Assembly: GCA_964487915.1 (NCBI GenBank)
Contig: CAZASN010000001.1
Location: 434,001 to 498,000 of the forward strand
DNA length: 64,000 nucleotides
Origin: Proruminimicrobium sp964487915
GTDB taxonomy: Bacteria > Elusimicrobiota > Endomicrobiia > Endomicrobiales > Endomicrobiaceae
Direction of reading: 5' to 3'
Shown in pieces: positions 51,844 through 60,392 of the stretch. Numbering within the stretch: the stretch's first letter is position 1; every line of letters starts with the position of its first letter. The translations under genes and the position numbers were made by a program. A model generated the notes under the pieces. That model was not told where the DNA came from. It was given only the letters and a program-made list of their open reading frames with translations, and searched no databases.

Positions 51844-53319
51844 TTATTTCATTTTGAAGATGTTATTCTGTCCGAGTATATTTGAAGGGTCAAGCGACAA
51901 TTTTAGTTTTCTCATCTCTTCTATGCCGTTTTTACCAAGCATTATTTCCGCAAAAGGATGTTTTGTTTTTCCTATTCCGTGCTCGGCCGAAACTGTGCCG
52001 CCTAAAGAAACGGCTTTTTTTGCTATTTGAATATAAATGCTGCGGCATTTTTCATATTCCTCTTTTGTAGACGCTATTAGATTTGCATGAAGATGGCTTT
52101 CTCCTATGTGTCCGAAAGTCAGATGCATTAATTTTTCTTTATTGAATGTCGTTTCGCAGAAATTTATCATTTTTTCAAGTTTGTCATGAGGCACGGCTAT
52201 ATCCGTGCCGACTTTCGGAATTTTGTATTTTTTAACGATTTCATTTACCCTTTCCGGTATTTTATGCCTGAACTTTCTGAATTCTTCCTGTTCTTTTTCA
52301 TTTGTCGCAAACCAAACGTTGTTTATGTCAATTCCGTATTTTTCAATTATTTTTATCCATTTGTCTAAAAGCGCGTCATAATTTTTTTTTGTGCAATCCT
52401 GTTCAAAAAGAATTCCGGCGTCAACGTCGGACGGTATTACCGGATAATCTTTTTTTATAAGTTCAAGTGCATTTTTGTCAAAATATTCCAGTGAAAGAGC
52501 GTTTATGGCATCTGAATTTTTTTGCTTTGACAGATTTCTTATTTCATTTACGAAGTTCCATGATTTTTTTCTTTCATCAAAAAATATGATGCCTCCGAAA
52601 AGCGTTTCAAAAGGTTTGATTAAAATAAGTTCTGCCGACACAATTACGCCGAGAGTTCCTTCGCTGCCTATGAAAACGTCAATTAAATCGGAATTTTCAT
52701 AATTAAAATATCCTGTCGCATTTTTTATTTTCGGAAGTTTGTAATCCGGCAGTTTAATTTTTTTAGTCCCGTTGCTTGTATTGAAAGATATTTCATTTTT
52801 AGAGTCTGCGAATACTGTCCCGCGTTTTACCGACATGAATGCGCCGTCCGGCAAAACAACGTCAACGCAATTGATATAGTCTCTGGTGGTTCCGTATTTA
52901 AATCCTCTGCCGCCGGAGGCGTTTGTGGATATGTTCCCGCCTATGGTAGCGTTTTTTTCAGTCGGATCCGGCGGATACATCCATCCGTTTTTTAATGCGT
53001 AATTTTTTATGTCGCTTACAAGACTGCCGGCTCCGACTTTTATAAATGCTTTTCTGTCGGAAACGGTTTTAATAATGCCTATGTCATTTAATCTTTCGGT
53101 TGACAATATAATTCCGCCGAATGCAAGACAGCCGCCCGTAACGCCCGTAGCTCCGCCTACTACTGTAACGGGAGTTGCGGTTTCGGAAGATTTTTGCATT
53201 GTAGTCATAACATCTTCTTTTGATTCGGCAATCACGACTTTGTCGGCGTGCGCTCCGAGCATTCCGGAACTGTCCTCAAAATAATGCTGTATAAATTCTG
53301 GATTTGTTTTAGTAATCAT
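51844..53319 (-). CDS. FAD-binding oxidoreductase, GlcD/D-lactate dehydrogenase type
   Basis: A 491-residue flavoprotein. VTVVGGATGVTGGCLAFGGIILSTERLN and YPPDPTEKNATIGGNISTNASGGRGFKYGTTRDYI are the FAD-binding PCMH signatures. The C-terminal half has FGHIGESHLHANLI and GTVSAEHGIGKTKHPF, conserved in the GlcD/DLD family (metal and substrate histidines). Expected substrate: D-lactate, glycolate or another 2-hydroxyacid; which one cannot be read from the sequence. No GlcE or GlcF partner is nearby. Confidence 0.88.
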   Translation of the reverse strand: MITKTNPEFIQHYFEDSSGMLGAHADKVVIAESKEDVMTTMQKSSETATPVTVVGGATGVTGGCLAFGGIILSTERLNDIGIIKTVSDRKAFIKVGAGSLVSDIKNYALKNGWMYPPDPTEKNATIGGNISTNASGGRGFKYGTTRDYINCVDVVLPDGAFMSVKRGTVFADSKNEISFNTSNGTKKIKLPDYKLPKIKNATGYFNYENSDLIDVFIGSEGTLGVIVSAELILIKPFETLFGGIIFFDERKKSWNFVNEIRNLSKQKNSDAINALSLEYFDKNALELIKKDYPVIPSDVDAGILFEQDCTKKNYDALLDKWIKIIEKYGIDINNVWFATNEKEQEEFRKFRHKIPERVNEIVKKYKIPKVGTDIAVPHDKLEKMINFCETTFNKEKLMHLTFGHIGESHLHANLIASTKEEYEKCRSIYIQIAKKAVSLGGTVSAEHGIGKTKHPFAEIMLGKNGIEEMRKLKLSLDPSNILGQNNIFKMK

Positions 53320-53373
53320 TCAGTTATTATATAAATTTTAACAAATAAAATAAAAAAAACAATTAAAATTTTA

Positions 53374-53402
53374 TTGTATAAGTATTCAAAAATTATTATA
53401 AT
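53374..53402 (+). promoter_or_regulatory. candidate promoter of the Re-citrate synthase-like gene
   Basis: TTGTAT (53374-53379), a 17-base spacer and a perfect TATAAT (53397-53402). It lies in the AT-rich gap between divergent genes; the start point would be near 53409 and the GGGAGG ribosome site follows at about 53427. Confidence 0.52.
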
Positions 53403-53437
53403 TAACAGCTAAATAATCATGTTACTGGGAGGTTTAA

Positions 53438-54814
53438 ATGTTGGTTTATAATAAAGAAAAAAGAATGCTTGAACCTGAAGAATATCTTTTTGAGCTTCAA
53501 GACGTTGAAGAACCGAATTTGCTCAGAGATACTTTTACATATAAGGACATCCCTAAAATATCATTTAACGGAACGGTTGTTCCGATGAACCCGCCTGAAA
53601 ATATATTTATTACCGACACCACTTTCAGAGACGGACAGCAGGCAGTTCCTCCTTTTACGGTAAAACAGATAGTTGATCTTTTTGAACTTATGCATAGATT
53701 GGGCGGTCCTAACGGGATGATAAGACAGACGGAATTTTTTCTCTATTCCGAAAAAGACAGAGAAGCAGTGAGAAAATGTCAGGAAAAAGGATATAAATTC
53801 CCTATAATTACTTCATGGATAAGAGCGACAAAAAGCGATTTTAAGCTTGTAAAAGAGATGAATATAGAAGAGACTGGAATTTTAACTTCTTGTTCGGATT
53901 ATCATATTTTTCTTAAGCTTAAAAAGAACAGAAGACAGGCTTTGGATATGTATCTTGACATAGTAAAAGCTGCGCTTGACGAAGGAATAAGGCCGAGATG
54001 TCATTTTGAGGATATCACAAGAGCCGATTTTTACGGTTTTGTGGTTCCATTTGCAAGAGAATTAATGAAACTTTCAAAGCAGTATAATATACCGATCAAA
54101 GTAAGAGCGTGCGATACTCTGGGATTCGGAGTGGCTTATCCGGGATGCGCGATGCCGAGAAACGTAAACGGAATTATGTACGGACTGACTCATCATGCCG
54201 GAGTTCCTTCAGAATGGCTGGAATGGCACGGACACAACGATTTTTACAGAGCTTTGACTAATGCGACTTTTGCATGGCTTTACGGATGTTCGGGCGCAAA
54301 CGGAACGCTTTTGGGTATAGGAGAGAGAACAGGCAATACTCCCATAGAAGCTCTTGCCATAGAATATGTCGCTTTAAGAGGGGATAATAACGGAATGGAT
54401 TTGGCTGTGATAACAGAAATTGCCAATTATTTTAAAAATGAGTTGAATTATCAGATTCCGAGTATGCAGCCTCTTGTAGGAGCGCATTTTAACAGCACAA
54501 GAGCCGGTATTCATGCCGACGGATTGCTGAAAGAACAAGAAATATATAATATTTTTGATACTCATTCTATTTTAAACAGACCGCCTGAAGTTGCAATAAC
54601 CGACAGAGCAGGTCTAGCCGGAATAGCATATAATATAAACACAAGACATCCTGCTTTTAAAGGCGGAGATAAAAAAATTGATAAAACTCATCCCGGCGTA
54701 ATAAAAATCAATGAAGAAATTATCAAGCAGTTTGAAGCAGGCAGAGTTAACGCTTTGGATGATGACGAATTATTTGAGCTTGTTGAAAAGTACATTGTTA
54801 TTGAGAAGAAATAA
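53438..54814 (+). CDS. HMGL-like acyltransferase, probable Re-citrate synthase
   Basis: A 458-residue TIM-barrel enzyme of the isopropylmalate/homocitrate synthase superfamily. FITDTTFRDGQQAVPPFT is the catalytic and metal-binding N-terminal motif (DxTFRDGxQ). RCHFEDITRADF, WHGHNDFYRALTNATFAWLYG with the metal HGHN motif, and GANGTLLGIGERTGNTPIEAL follow. The C-terminal leucine-regulatory domain of LeuA is absent. The long N-terminal extension (PEEYLFELQDVEEPNLLRD) and overall length resemble the Re-citrate synthase of Clostridium kluyveri. Activity as citrate, homocitrate or citramalate synthase cannot be decided by reading alone. No leuCD or other leucine genes are nearby. Confidence 0.75.
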   Translation: MLVYNKEKRMLEPEEYLFELQDVEEPNLLRDTFTYKDIPKISFNGTVVPMNPPENIFITDTTFRDGQQAVPPFTVKQIVDLFELMHRLGGPNGMIRQTEFFLYSEKDREAVRKCQEKGYKFPIITSWIRATKSDFKLVKEMNIEETGILTSCSDYHIFLKLKKNRRQALDMYLDIVKAALDEGIRPRCHFEDITRADFYGFVVPFARELMKLSKQYNIPIKVRACDTLGFGVAYPGCAMPRNVNGIMYGLTHHAGVPSEWLEWHGHNDFYRALTNATFAWLYGCSGANGTLLGIGERTGNTPIEALAIEYVALRGDNNGMDLAVITEIANYFKNELNYQIPSMQPLVGAHFNSTRAGIHADGLLKEQEIYNIFDTHSILNRPPEVAITDRAGLAGIAYNINTRHPAFKGGDKKIDKTHPGVIKINEEIIKQFEAGRVNALDDDELFELVEKYIVIEKK

Positions 54815-54835
54815 ACGCACGGATGTGTGCATATA

Positions 54836-55255
54836 ATGTGTAATATTAAAAATTGTTTATTAGCCGCAGCGGCGGTTGTTTGTTTTGTATGCCCGGTTTT
54901 TTCAGCTCAGCCCGAAAACAACGTAAAAAGCAGTGTGCCGGATTTGACTTCTTTTCAAAAGCAGAAACTTGAATATTACCAAATGGAACTTGAAGCAAAA
55001 ACGGCCGTGTTAAAAAAAGAACTTTTGATAAGAAAAAAATTGTTTTCGGAAGAACTTGAAAAAAGCAACGATAAGGTTAACGTGTATTTATTGGAACAGA
55101 TAGCGGATGACATAAAATATTTTTCGTCCGTTATTGAACAATTATGGATAGACGCCGAACTAAGCATAAGAAATACGATGTCATATGAACAATATTCCGA
55201 ATTTAAATCGGCTCAATACGCTTCTCAGGAAAAAAATTCGCGCAGTAAAAAATAA
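54836..55255 (+). CDS. exported Spy-like helical protein
   Basis: About 139 residues from the ATG at 54836 (an in-frame GTG lies nine bases earlier; neither has a strong ribosome site). A signal peptide (CLLAAAAVVCFVCPVFSAQ) is followed by a helical domain. LTSFQKQKLEYYQ near the start and MSYEQYSEFKSAQ near the end mirror the paired LTxxQ motifs of the 48328-48846 gene at similar spacing, suggesting the same Spy-like fold. The match is weak in sequence, and the protein would otherwise be called hypothetical. It ends two bases before the convergent queA. Confidence 0.55.
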   Translation: MCNIKNCLLAAAAVVCFVCPVFSAQPENNVKSSVPDLTSFQKQKLEYYQMELEAKTAVLKKELLIRKKLFSEELEKSNDKVNVYLLEQIADDIKYFSSVIEQLWIDAELSIRNTMSYEQYSEFKSAQYASQEKNSRSKK

Positions 55256-55256
55256 A

Positions 55257-56333
55257 TCAAATTATAAACATTGAATCGCCGTATGAAAAAAATCTGTATT
55301 TTTTTTCCACGGCTTCTTTATACGCTTCAAGTATAAAATTTCGTCCGGCGAAAGCGCTTGCCATTATTAAAGGCGTTGAGCACGGCAGATGAAGATTTGT
55401 TATCATTGAGCTAACTATTTTAAAAGAATATCCAGGATGAATAAAAATATCGGTTCGTCCGCTTGACGCTTTTATTGATGAAAGTTTATTTCCGTCATAA
55501 ACTCCGGTAATGTTTGCCACGGATTCAAGAGTTCTTACGGTTGTGGTTCCCACCGCTATTATTCGTTTTCCCGAAGACAGAGCCGTATTTATTTTTTTTG
55601 CGTTAAATTCGTCAATTATATATTTTTCGTCAAGCATTTTATGAGTTGATATATCTTCATTTTCTATTGTTTTGAAAGTGCCCCAGCCTACGTGAAGAGT
55701 GATTTCGGCAATTTCAACTTTTTTATTTTTCAGCTCATTTAAAATTTCTTTTGTAAAATGCAGGCCTGCAGTAGGGGCGGCTATGGCTCCTTTTTCATCG
55801 GCGTAAACGGTTTGGTATCTTTCTCTGTCGATATGAGATAATTTCTGAGCGAGATCATCTTTTCTTTTTATATACGGCGGTAAAGGCATAAATCCGTGTT
55901 TTTCAAGAAGAGGAGATATGTCATCGTTGTTAAAGATTACGGTTTTATTTGAAGGATCGTCAGTTTGTTCGACAACGCATTCATAATTATCTTCAAAGTA
56001 TATTTTTTCTCCGTGTTTCACGTACGGTTTCATAAGAATATTGTGTCTTGCTCCGCGCATGGCAGGATTTAAAAAAAGAAGCTCTACTTTGCCGCCTGTT
56101 TTCTTTTTGCCGTATAAACGCGCCGGCACGACTTTTGTCGTGTTTATTACAAGCAAATCATTTGCGCCGAGCATTTTTGTTATATCCGAAAAATTGTGAT
56201 GGGTTATGCCCAGGGACTGTCTGTTTAATACTATAAGTTTGGAATTGTCTCTTTTTTCAACAGGAATTTGGGCTATAAGTTCATTAGGAACGTAATAATT
56301 GTAATTTTGAAGAAGATCGTCGTTATTTTTCAT
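55257..56333 (-). CDS. queA: S-adenosylmethionine:tRNA ribosyltransferase-isomerase
   Basis: Builds epoxyqueuosine in the anticodon of certain tRNAs by transferring the ribosyl part of SAM. 358 residues. YYVPNELIAQIPVEKRDNSKLIVLNR, NTTKVVPARLYGKKKTGGKVELLFL, APTAGLHFTKEIL, ITLHVGWGTFKTI, AVGTTTVRTLES and FIHPGYSFKIV are the family signatures in order. It overlaps the SpoIID-domain gene upstream on the minus strand by 11 bases, so the two are probably co-transcribed. Confidence 0.97.
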   Translation of the reverse strand: MKNNDDLLQNYNYYVPNELIAQIPVEKRDNSKLIVLNRQSLGITHHNFSDITKMLGANDLLVINTTKVVPARLYGKKKTGGKVELLFLNPAMRGARHNILMKPYVKHGEKIYFEDNYECVVEQTDDPSNKTVIFNNDDISPLLEKHGFMPLPPYIKRKDDLAQKLSHIDRERYQTVYADEKGAIAAPTAGLHFTKEILNELKNKKVEIAEITLHVGWGTFKTIENEDISTHKMLDEKYIIDEFNAKKINTALSSGKRIIAVGTTTVRTLESVANITGVYDGNKLSSIKASSGRTDIFIHPGYSFKIVSSMITNLHLPCSTPLIMASAFAGRNFILEAYKEAVEKKYRFFSYGDSMFII

Positions 56334-57462
56334 ATTCTATGTTTTTAATTTCGGTTTTAGGATAGTAGTATTGAAGTATTTTTTTATAAGAGAATCCTTT
56401 TTCGGCCATTACTTTTGCTCCGCACTGGCATAATCCTACTCTGTGCCCCCAGCCTCTGCCGGAAAATATAAAATCCGTCCCTTTTCTTTTTATATTTTTT
56501 ATCATAGCGCTTTTTATAAGCCCTGAATCAACCGCAAGCCTGAATTTATAAGTTTTTAATTTTAATTTTCCGTCTTTATGCGTTATTATCACAAATTCTT
56601 TAGCATGTCCCCCAGTGTTGCCTGAGAGAGTTATTTTTTTTATATTTCCAATTTTATATCCGGCTGAAAGAAGTTTTTTTCTTATGATTGTTTCCGAAAG
56701 CGCGCATGTCCATTCATTATGCGGACTGTCCGAACAATACTTATCTTTTCTTCCTTTTAAATAATCCGGAGTTTCGTTTTTCCAATCCCATACGTATTTT
56801 GGGTCTTCAGTATAACCTCCGCAGCTTGCGTGAAAAACAGTTTGGGCTATTTCGCCGTCAAACATTAAAACCTGTCCTTGCGTATCGGCTATAGCTTTGT
56901 TGCATTTTTCATTTTCGGCGCTTGCTCCGCCGTAAACCTGACAATGAACGCTTGAGCATACATTAAAATTTTCGGCAATATGCCTGTTTAAGTTTTTAAC
57001 GGCATAACTTCTGCTTATTACAGCCTGTACTTTTAAAGCTTCTATATCCCATGAAACGGCCGCTTCTTTAGGCAGGACGCCTTTTAAATAATCTTCAATA
57101 TTTAATACGTTTATTATATTCAACTTTCCGTTTTTTGAAAGCCGGATTACAATATTTCCTCTGTAAATAACTTTGTTTACAAGAATATAAGAATCTGAAG
57201 TAATTTTAACCGGCAGTTTTAAATTATATTTTCCTACAATTATTTTATCGCCTAAAATCCGTATGTTAATATTGCCTTCCGAAAGATTTAATGTTTTTTC
57301 TGAATTTTTTATTGAATATTTCTTATCCGAAGCGATATTTAATGATTCTATATCAAATAAAATGCCCACATTAACGCTTTCTTTTACTTTTAGATCGGCG
57401 AAAATATGTGCGGGTATAGAAAATAATAAAAAAAACAGTGTGATTATTGAAATATTTTTCAT
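56323..57462 (-). CDS. SpoIID/LytB-domain exported protein
   Basis: A 379-residue protein with a signal peptide (about 1-22, ending AHIFAD). INVLNIEDYLKGVLPKEAAVSWDIEALKVQAVISRSYAVKNL is the SpoIID domain start, AQTVFHASCGGYTEDPKYVW and SGRGWGHRVGLCQCGAKVMAEKGFSYKKILQYYYP are its other conserved blocks. In Firmicutes SpoIID is a lytic transglycosylase acting on denuded glycan strands; in non-spore-formers such proteins are thought to trim peptidoglycan. Periplasmic cell-wall action is inferred. Its stop lies inside queA. Confidence 0.92.
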   Translation of the reverse strand: MKNISIITLFFLLFSIPAHIFADLKVKESVNVGILFDIESLNIASDKKYSIKNSEKTLNLSEGNINIRILGDKIIVGKYNLKLPVKITSDSYILVNKVIYRGNIVIRLSKNGKLNIINVLNIEDYLKGVLPKEAAVSWDIEALKVQAVISRSYAVKNLNRHIAENFNVCSSVHCQVYGGASAENEKCNKAIADTQGQVLMFDGEIAQTVFHASCGGYTEDPKYVWDWKNETPDYLKGRKDKYCSDSPHNEWTCALSETIIRKKLLSAGYKIGNIKKITLSGNTGGHAKEFVIITHKDGKLKLKTYKFRLAVDSGLIKSAMIKNIKRKGTDFIFSGRGWGHRVGLCQCGAKVMAEKGFSYKKILQYYYPKTEIKNIEYEK

Positions 57463-57519
57463 AATCTCATATTATAATATAAAGCATCTTTAATTTTCAA
57501 TATGAAATTTTTAAAAAGG

Positions 57520-57549
57520 TTGTTATTTATTTTTTTATTTTGTTATAAT
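57520..57549 (+). promoter_or_regulatory. candidate extended -10 promoter for the exported-protein/barrel unit
   Basis: TTGTTA (57520-57525), an 18-base spacer and TATAAT (57544-57549), with TGT just before it giving an extended -10. The start point near 57556 places the GGAGG ribosome site and the ATG at 57582 downstream, and argues against an earlier ATG at 57558. Confidence 0.52.
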
Positions 57550-57581
57550 AAGCGCAAATGAAGTATTACGGAGGATGTTAT

Positions 57582-58121
57582 ATGAAAAAAGCAATTTTTA
57601 CATTGTTTATGTTTTTATTTTGTATTCAATTTGCCTATACAGAGGTTGTCGTATCTGCCGGCGATTATAAAAAAATATATAATGAAACAGCAAAATTTGG
57701 AATAAATTCTCAGGAAGATGTTATAATCACAAGCGATAAACTCAAAATAATGGTTCCTAAAGGGCAGAAAGTAATAGTAAGGATTGATATTAATGAAAAT
57801 GGCGAGACGATAATTAATATATACGGAACCGGATTTAGAAATATAGAAATTAACGGATATCTTGTAAGTTCAACTGAAAAGACATCTTTTAGCGTCAATG
57901 CAAAAACTGGCGAAATAATCGTTACAGACGGCTACCTTACCGCCAAGGATCAGCAAGGACACATTATGTTTGCTGCAAAAAATGTTCCGTTTAAAATTGA
58001 TTTAGATGCCTATTCTGTCGTATCTGATGCCGAATCTAAATTTAAAATTATAAATGATATTACGGATAATGATGAAAGAAAACAGGAACAAAAGGATTTA
58101 AGTCCGTCAGCTCCGAGGTAA
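57582..58121 (+). CDS. exported protein, possibly FecR-like
   Basis: About 179 residues from the ATG at 57582, which has GGAGG at a proper distance; an in-frame ATG at 57558 lies before this site. A signal peptide (MKKAIFTLFMFLFCIQFAYT) is followed by a beta-rich domain (MVPKGQKVIVRIDINENGETIINIYGTGFRNIEI, then FSVNAKTGEIIVTDGYLTAKDQQGHI) that loosely recalls FecR periplasmic domains. The acidic tail (DITDNDERKQEQKDL) is unstructured. The family is uncertain. It precedes an outer-membrane barrel gene by 30 bases. Confidence 0.55.
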   Translation: MKKAIFTLFMFLFCIQFAYTEVVVSAGDYKKIYNETAKFGINSQEDVIITSDKLKIMVPKGQKVIVRIDINENGETIINIYGTGFRNIEINGYLVSSTEKTSFSVNAKTGEIIVTDGYLTAKDQQGHIMFAAKNVPFKIDLDAYSVVSDAESKFKIINDITDNDERKQEQKDLSPSAPR

Positions 58122-58151
58122 AAAATAAGTAAAACAGGGATGGTAAGAAAA

Positions 58152-59261
58152 ATGAAGAAAGCAATTGTATTTTTAATTTTAATTTTAGGTGTTTCCAATA
58201 TAAACGCCGCAGGTAAGTTTAAATATTCTGTAATTGAGAGTATATTTTATGACAGCAATATTTATCTGACAAATGACAACACGATAAGCTCATGGATAAA
58301 TTTAACCCATTTGAATGCCGATTATTTGTCTCGTATACCTGATACGGCTCTTTCTTTGGGAGTAGGCGCAAATGTCGGATATAACGCTTATACCGAAAAC
58401 AGCGCTAAAAATAATTATTGTGACGCAGGATTAGACGTTTTTTTGAAAAACGATTTTTTTAAATTAAAAAATAAATTTATTTATACTTCGGAACAGGCTT
58501 CAAACGCATTTACGGAAAGAGCCGAGAGAATAAGCAACGAAGTTCTCTTTAACTTTAAAACAAAAATGGAAAAAATGTTTTCAATAGGCGTTGTAGTGTC
58601 TGATGTTTTAGATGACTATGTAAAAAAGGAAGATGAATTATTGAACAGAAACCGCTTTAACGCAGGGCTTCAGTTTTTTTATAATATTTCTTCAAAAACA
58701 TCTGTTTTTGTTGAGGATGTGTTTTCTTTTACGGGTTATGAAAAAAATGGCGCAAATAATTCAAAAGAAAACAGTTTAGCTTTGGGTATAGACGGAAGCG
58801 TTACCGCAAAAATAAAAGGAAACGTTAAAGTATCATACGATAAAAGAGATTATGAAGAAAACAATGCAGAGTCGGCTTCTCTTTTCGGATATGCGGCTCA
58901 ATTGGTTTATGAACCTACGAATACCGGATCGGTAACATTAACAGGCAAAAGAAAAATGGAAGAAACGACATATGACGTCAACAGATATTATATAGGCACA
59001 AGCGCTAATTTATTATTGTCAAAACAGATATACAGAAAATTTGACACTTCTTTGATGTTTTCATACGAGAATATGATGTATCCTTACGGTTCATATAAAA
59101 GAGAGGATAATTTTTACAGAATTCGTCCGGCAATAACATGTATGATTACGGAAAAATTATTTTCAACTCTTTGGTATCAATTTAAAACAAGACAATCCAA
59201 TATTGAAGATATGAAATATACCGATAATATGGTCGGTTTAAATATAAAACTTTCTTTTTAA
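58152..59261 (+). CDS. outer-membrane beta-barrel protein
   Basis: About 369 residues. The ATG at 58152 gives a clean signal peptide (MKKAIVFLILILGVSNINAAG); an ATG 12 bases earlier is possible. Alternating strands run to the end, finishing NMVGLNIKLSF with a terminal Phe, as in BamA substrates. Repeated patterns (LNADYLSRIPDTALSLGVGANVGYNAYTEN; RFNAGLQFFYNISSKTSVFVED) resemble the putative beta-barrel porin-2 group often found in exopolysaccharide loci. An export or anchoring role is inferred from the neighbouring glycan genes. Confidence 0.72.
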   Translation: MKKAIVFLILILGVSNINAAGKFKYSVIESIFYDSNIYLTNDNTISSWINLTHLNADYLSRIPDTALSLGVGANVGYNAYTENSAKNNYCDAGLDVFLKNDFFKLKNKFIYTSEQASNAFTERAERISNEVLFNFKTKMEKMFSIGVVVSDVLDDYVKKEDELLNRNRFNAGLQFFYNISSKTSVFVEDVFSFTGYEKNGANNSKENSLALGIDGSVTAKIKGNVKVSYDKRDYEENNAESASLFGYAAQLVYEPTNTGSVTLTGKRKMEETTYDVNRYYIGTSANLLLSKQIYRKFDTSLMFSYENMMYPYGSYKREDNFYRIRPAITCMITEKLFSTLWYQFKTRQSNIEDMKYTDNMVGLNIKLSF

Positions 59262-59270
59262 TTTTTAAAT

Positions 59271-59309
59271 TAAAAACCGCACAGTATAAAATATATAGTG
59301 CGGTTTTTA
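59271..59309. terminator. bidirectional terminator between convergent genes
   Basis: The 12-base arms TAAAAACCGCAC (59271-59282) and GTGCGGTTTTTA (59298-59309) pair perfectly. They are flanked by T-rich sequence on the plus strand and A-rich on the other side, so the hairpin can end transcription from both directions. One arm overlaps the stop of the minus-strand gene. Confidence 0.75.
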
Positions 59310-60371
59310 TTTTGGTTTTGCAATATTGTCTGATTTTTTTAAAATCCAAACACTGTAAGGAGGCAATGTTGATTTTTTTATGATTTTTTTAAGTTTTCTT
59401 TTTTTATTAAACAGGACATCAATATTTTTTTTAAGGAAAAATTTATCGGCTTTTATATTTTGATCAGTCGGATTTATTAAAATCATATAAATTGCATTTT
59501 CATAAAGATAAGTTTTTAAGCGCAATGGATTATAGACTTGAGGAGTTTCAATTTCTTTACCGTTTGTAATTATTCTTGTAACTTGAGCCAGTTCGGATAC
59601 GACATCTTTAACATCTTTCCAATTTTCAGGTTTTGCTTTAGGCAACGGTATGCCATTTGATGTATAAATGAAATAAAAAAGCCCCGTCGCGCCGTTAAAT
59701 ATGGCGTCGTACGACATAAATCTTATTTCATCTTTTGTCGGAAATCTGCCTATTCTGTCATTATCGGGTCTGTATTGTTTGTATTCGCGCCAGTCAAAAA
59801 TTTGGATAACTGCCCACAATGGTTTATCTTTGCAACATATTTTAATAAGTTCTGTTTTTGCTAATTCTATCTGTTGTCCCAAAGACTCCAGCTTTAAATG
59901 CGGAACGGGATACCAGTCAACCATTAAAATATCCGCAATATCATAAAAATTTGTTTCAGTTTTGCCCTGTCCTATAACAAAAACTGTTTTATCTGAAGGG
60001 AAAAAATGTTTTGTTTTTGTATCCGAATCATTAAGTTCAACACGTGAAATATTGTTGACGTCAGGTTCATCAAACAGATACCATGCTTTAATAGGTAAAT
60101 CAATAGATGTTTTCGGATTAAACTTTTTTAAAAAATTATCGGGATAAACAATAATTTTTATATCTTGTTTTTTTGCTTCTTCGGCAAGTTTTGTTATTAC
60201 AGTAATATCTTTTACATATGTCTGTATAGTATTGAAACCGGCATCTTTTACGACGGCAATATCCTGAGGATTATTTACTCCGTAAATGCCAAGCGTAAAA
60301 TCATCGGAGTAAGCTGTAATTGCCAAGAAGAATAAAACCGGAAATAAAACATACGGCATAATTTTTTGCAT
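59307..60371 (-). CDS. exported glycoside-hydrolase-like TIM-barrel protein
   Basis: A 354-residue protein with a signal peptide (about 1-22, ending TAYSDD). FTLGIYGVNNPQDIAVVKDAGFNTIQTYV, KAWYLFDEPDVNNIS, ILMVDWYPVPHL and PLWAVIQIFDWREY fit a TIM-barrel glycosidase or a related carbohydrate-active enzyme; the E in FDEPD and acidic residues at strand ends are candidate catalytic groups. A small beta domain closes the protein. No exact family can be named. It is the last gene of a minus-strand run with a sugar transferase and a tyrosine phosphatase, so it may process the polysaccharide being exported. Confidence 0.65.
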   Translation of the reverse strand: MQKIMPYVLFPVLFFLAITAYSDDFTLGIYGVNNPQDIAVVKDAGFNTIQTYVKDITVITKLAEEAKKQDIKIIVYPDNFLKKFNPKTSIDLPIKAWYLFDEPDVNNISRVELNDSDTKTKHFFPSDKTVFVIGQGKTETNFYDIADILMVDWYPVPHLKLESLGQQIELAKTELIKICCKDKPLWAVIQIFDWREYKQYRPDNDRIGRFPTKDEIRFMSYDAIFNGATGLFYFIYTSNGIPLPKAKPENWKDVKDVVSELAQVTRIITNGKEIETPQVYNPLRLKTYLYENAIYMILINPTDQNIKADKFFLKKNIDVLFNKKRKLKKIIKKSTLPPYSVWILKKSDNIAKPK

Positions 60372-60392
60372 AGTATAATTATAAGTTAAAAA

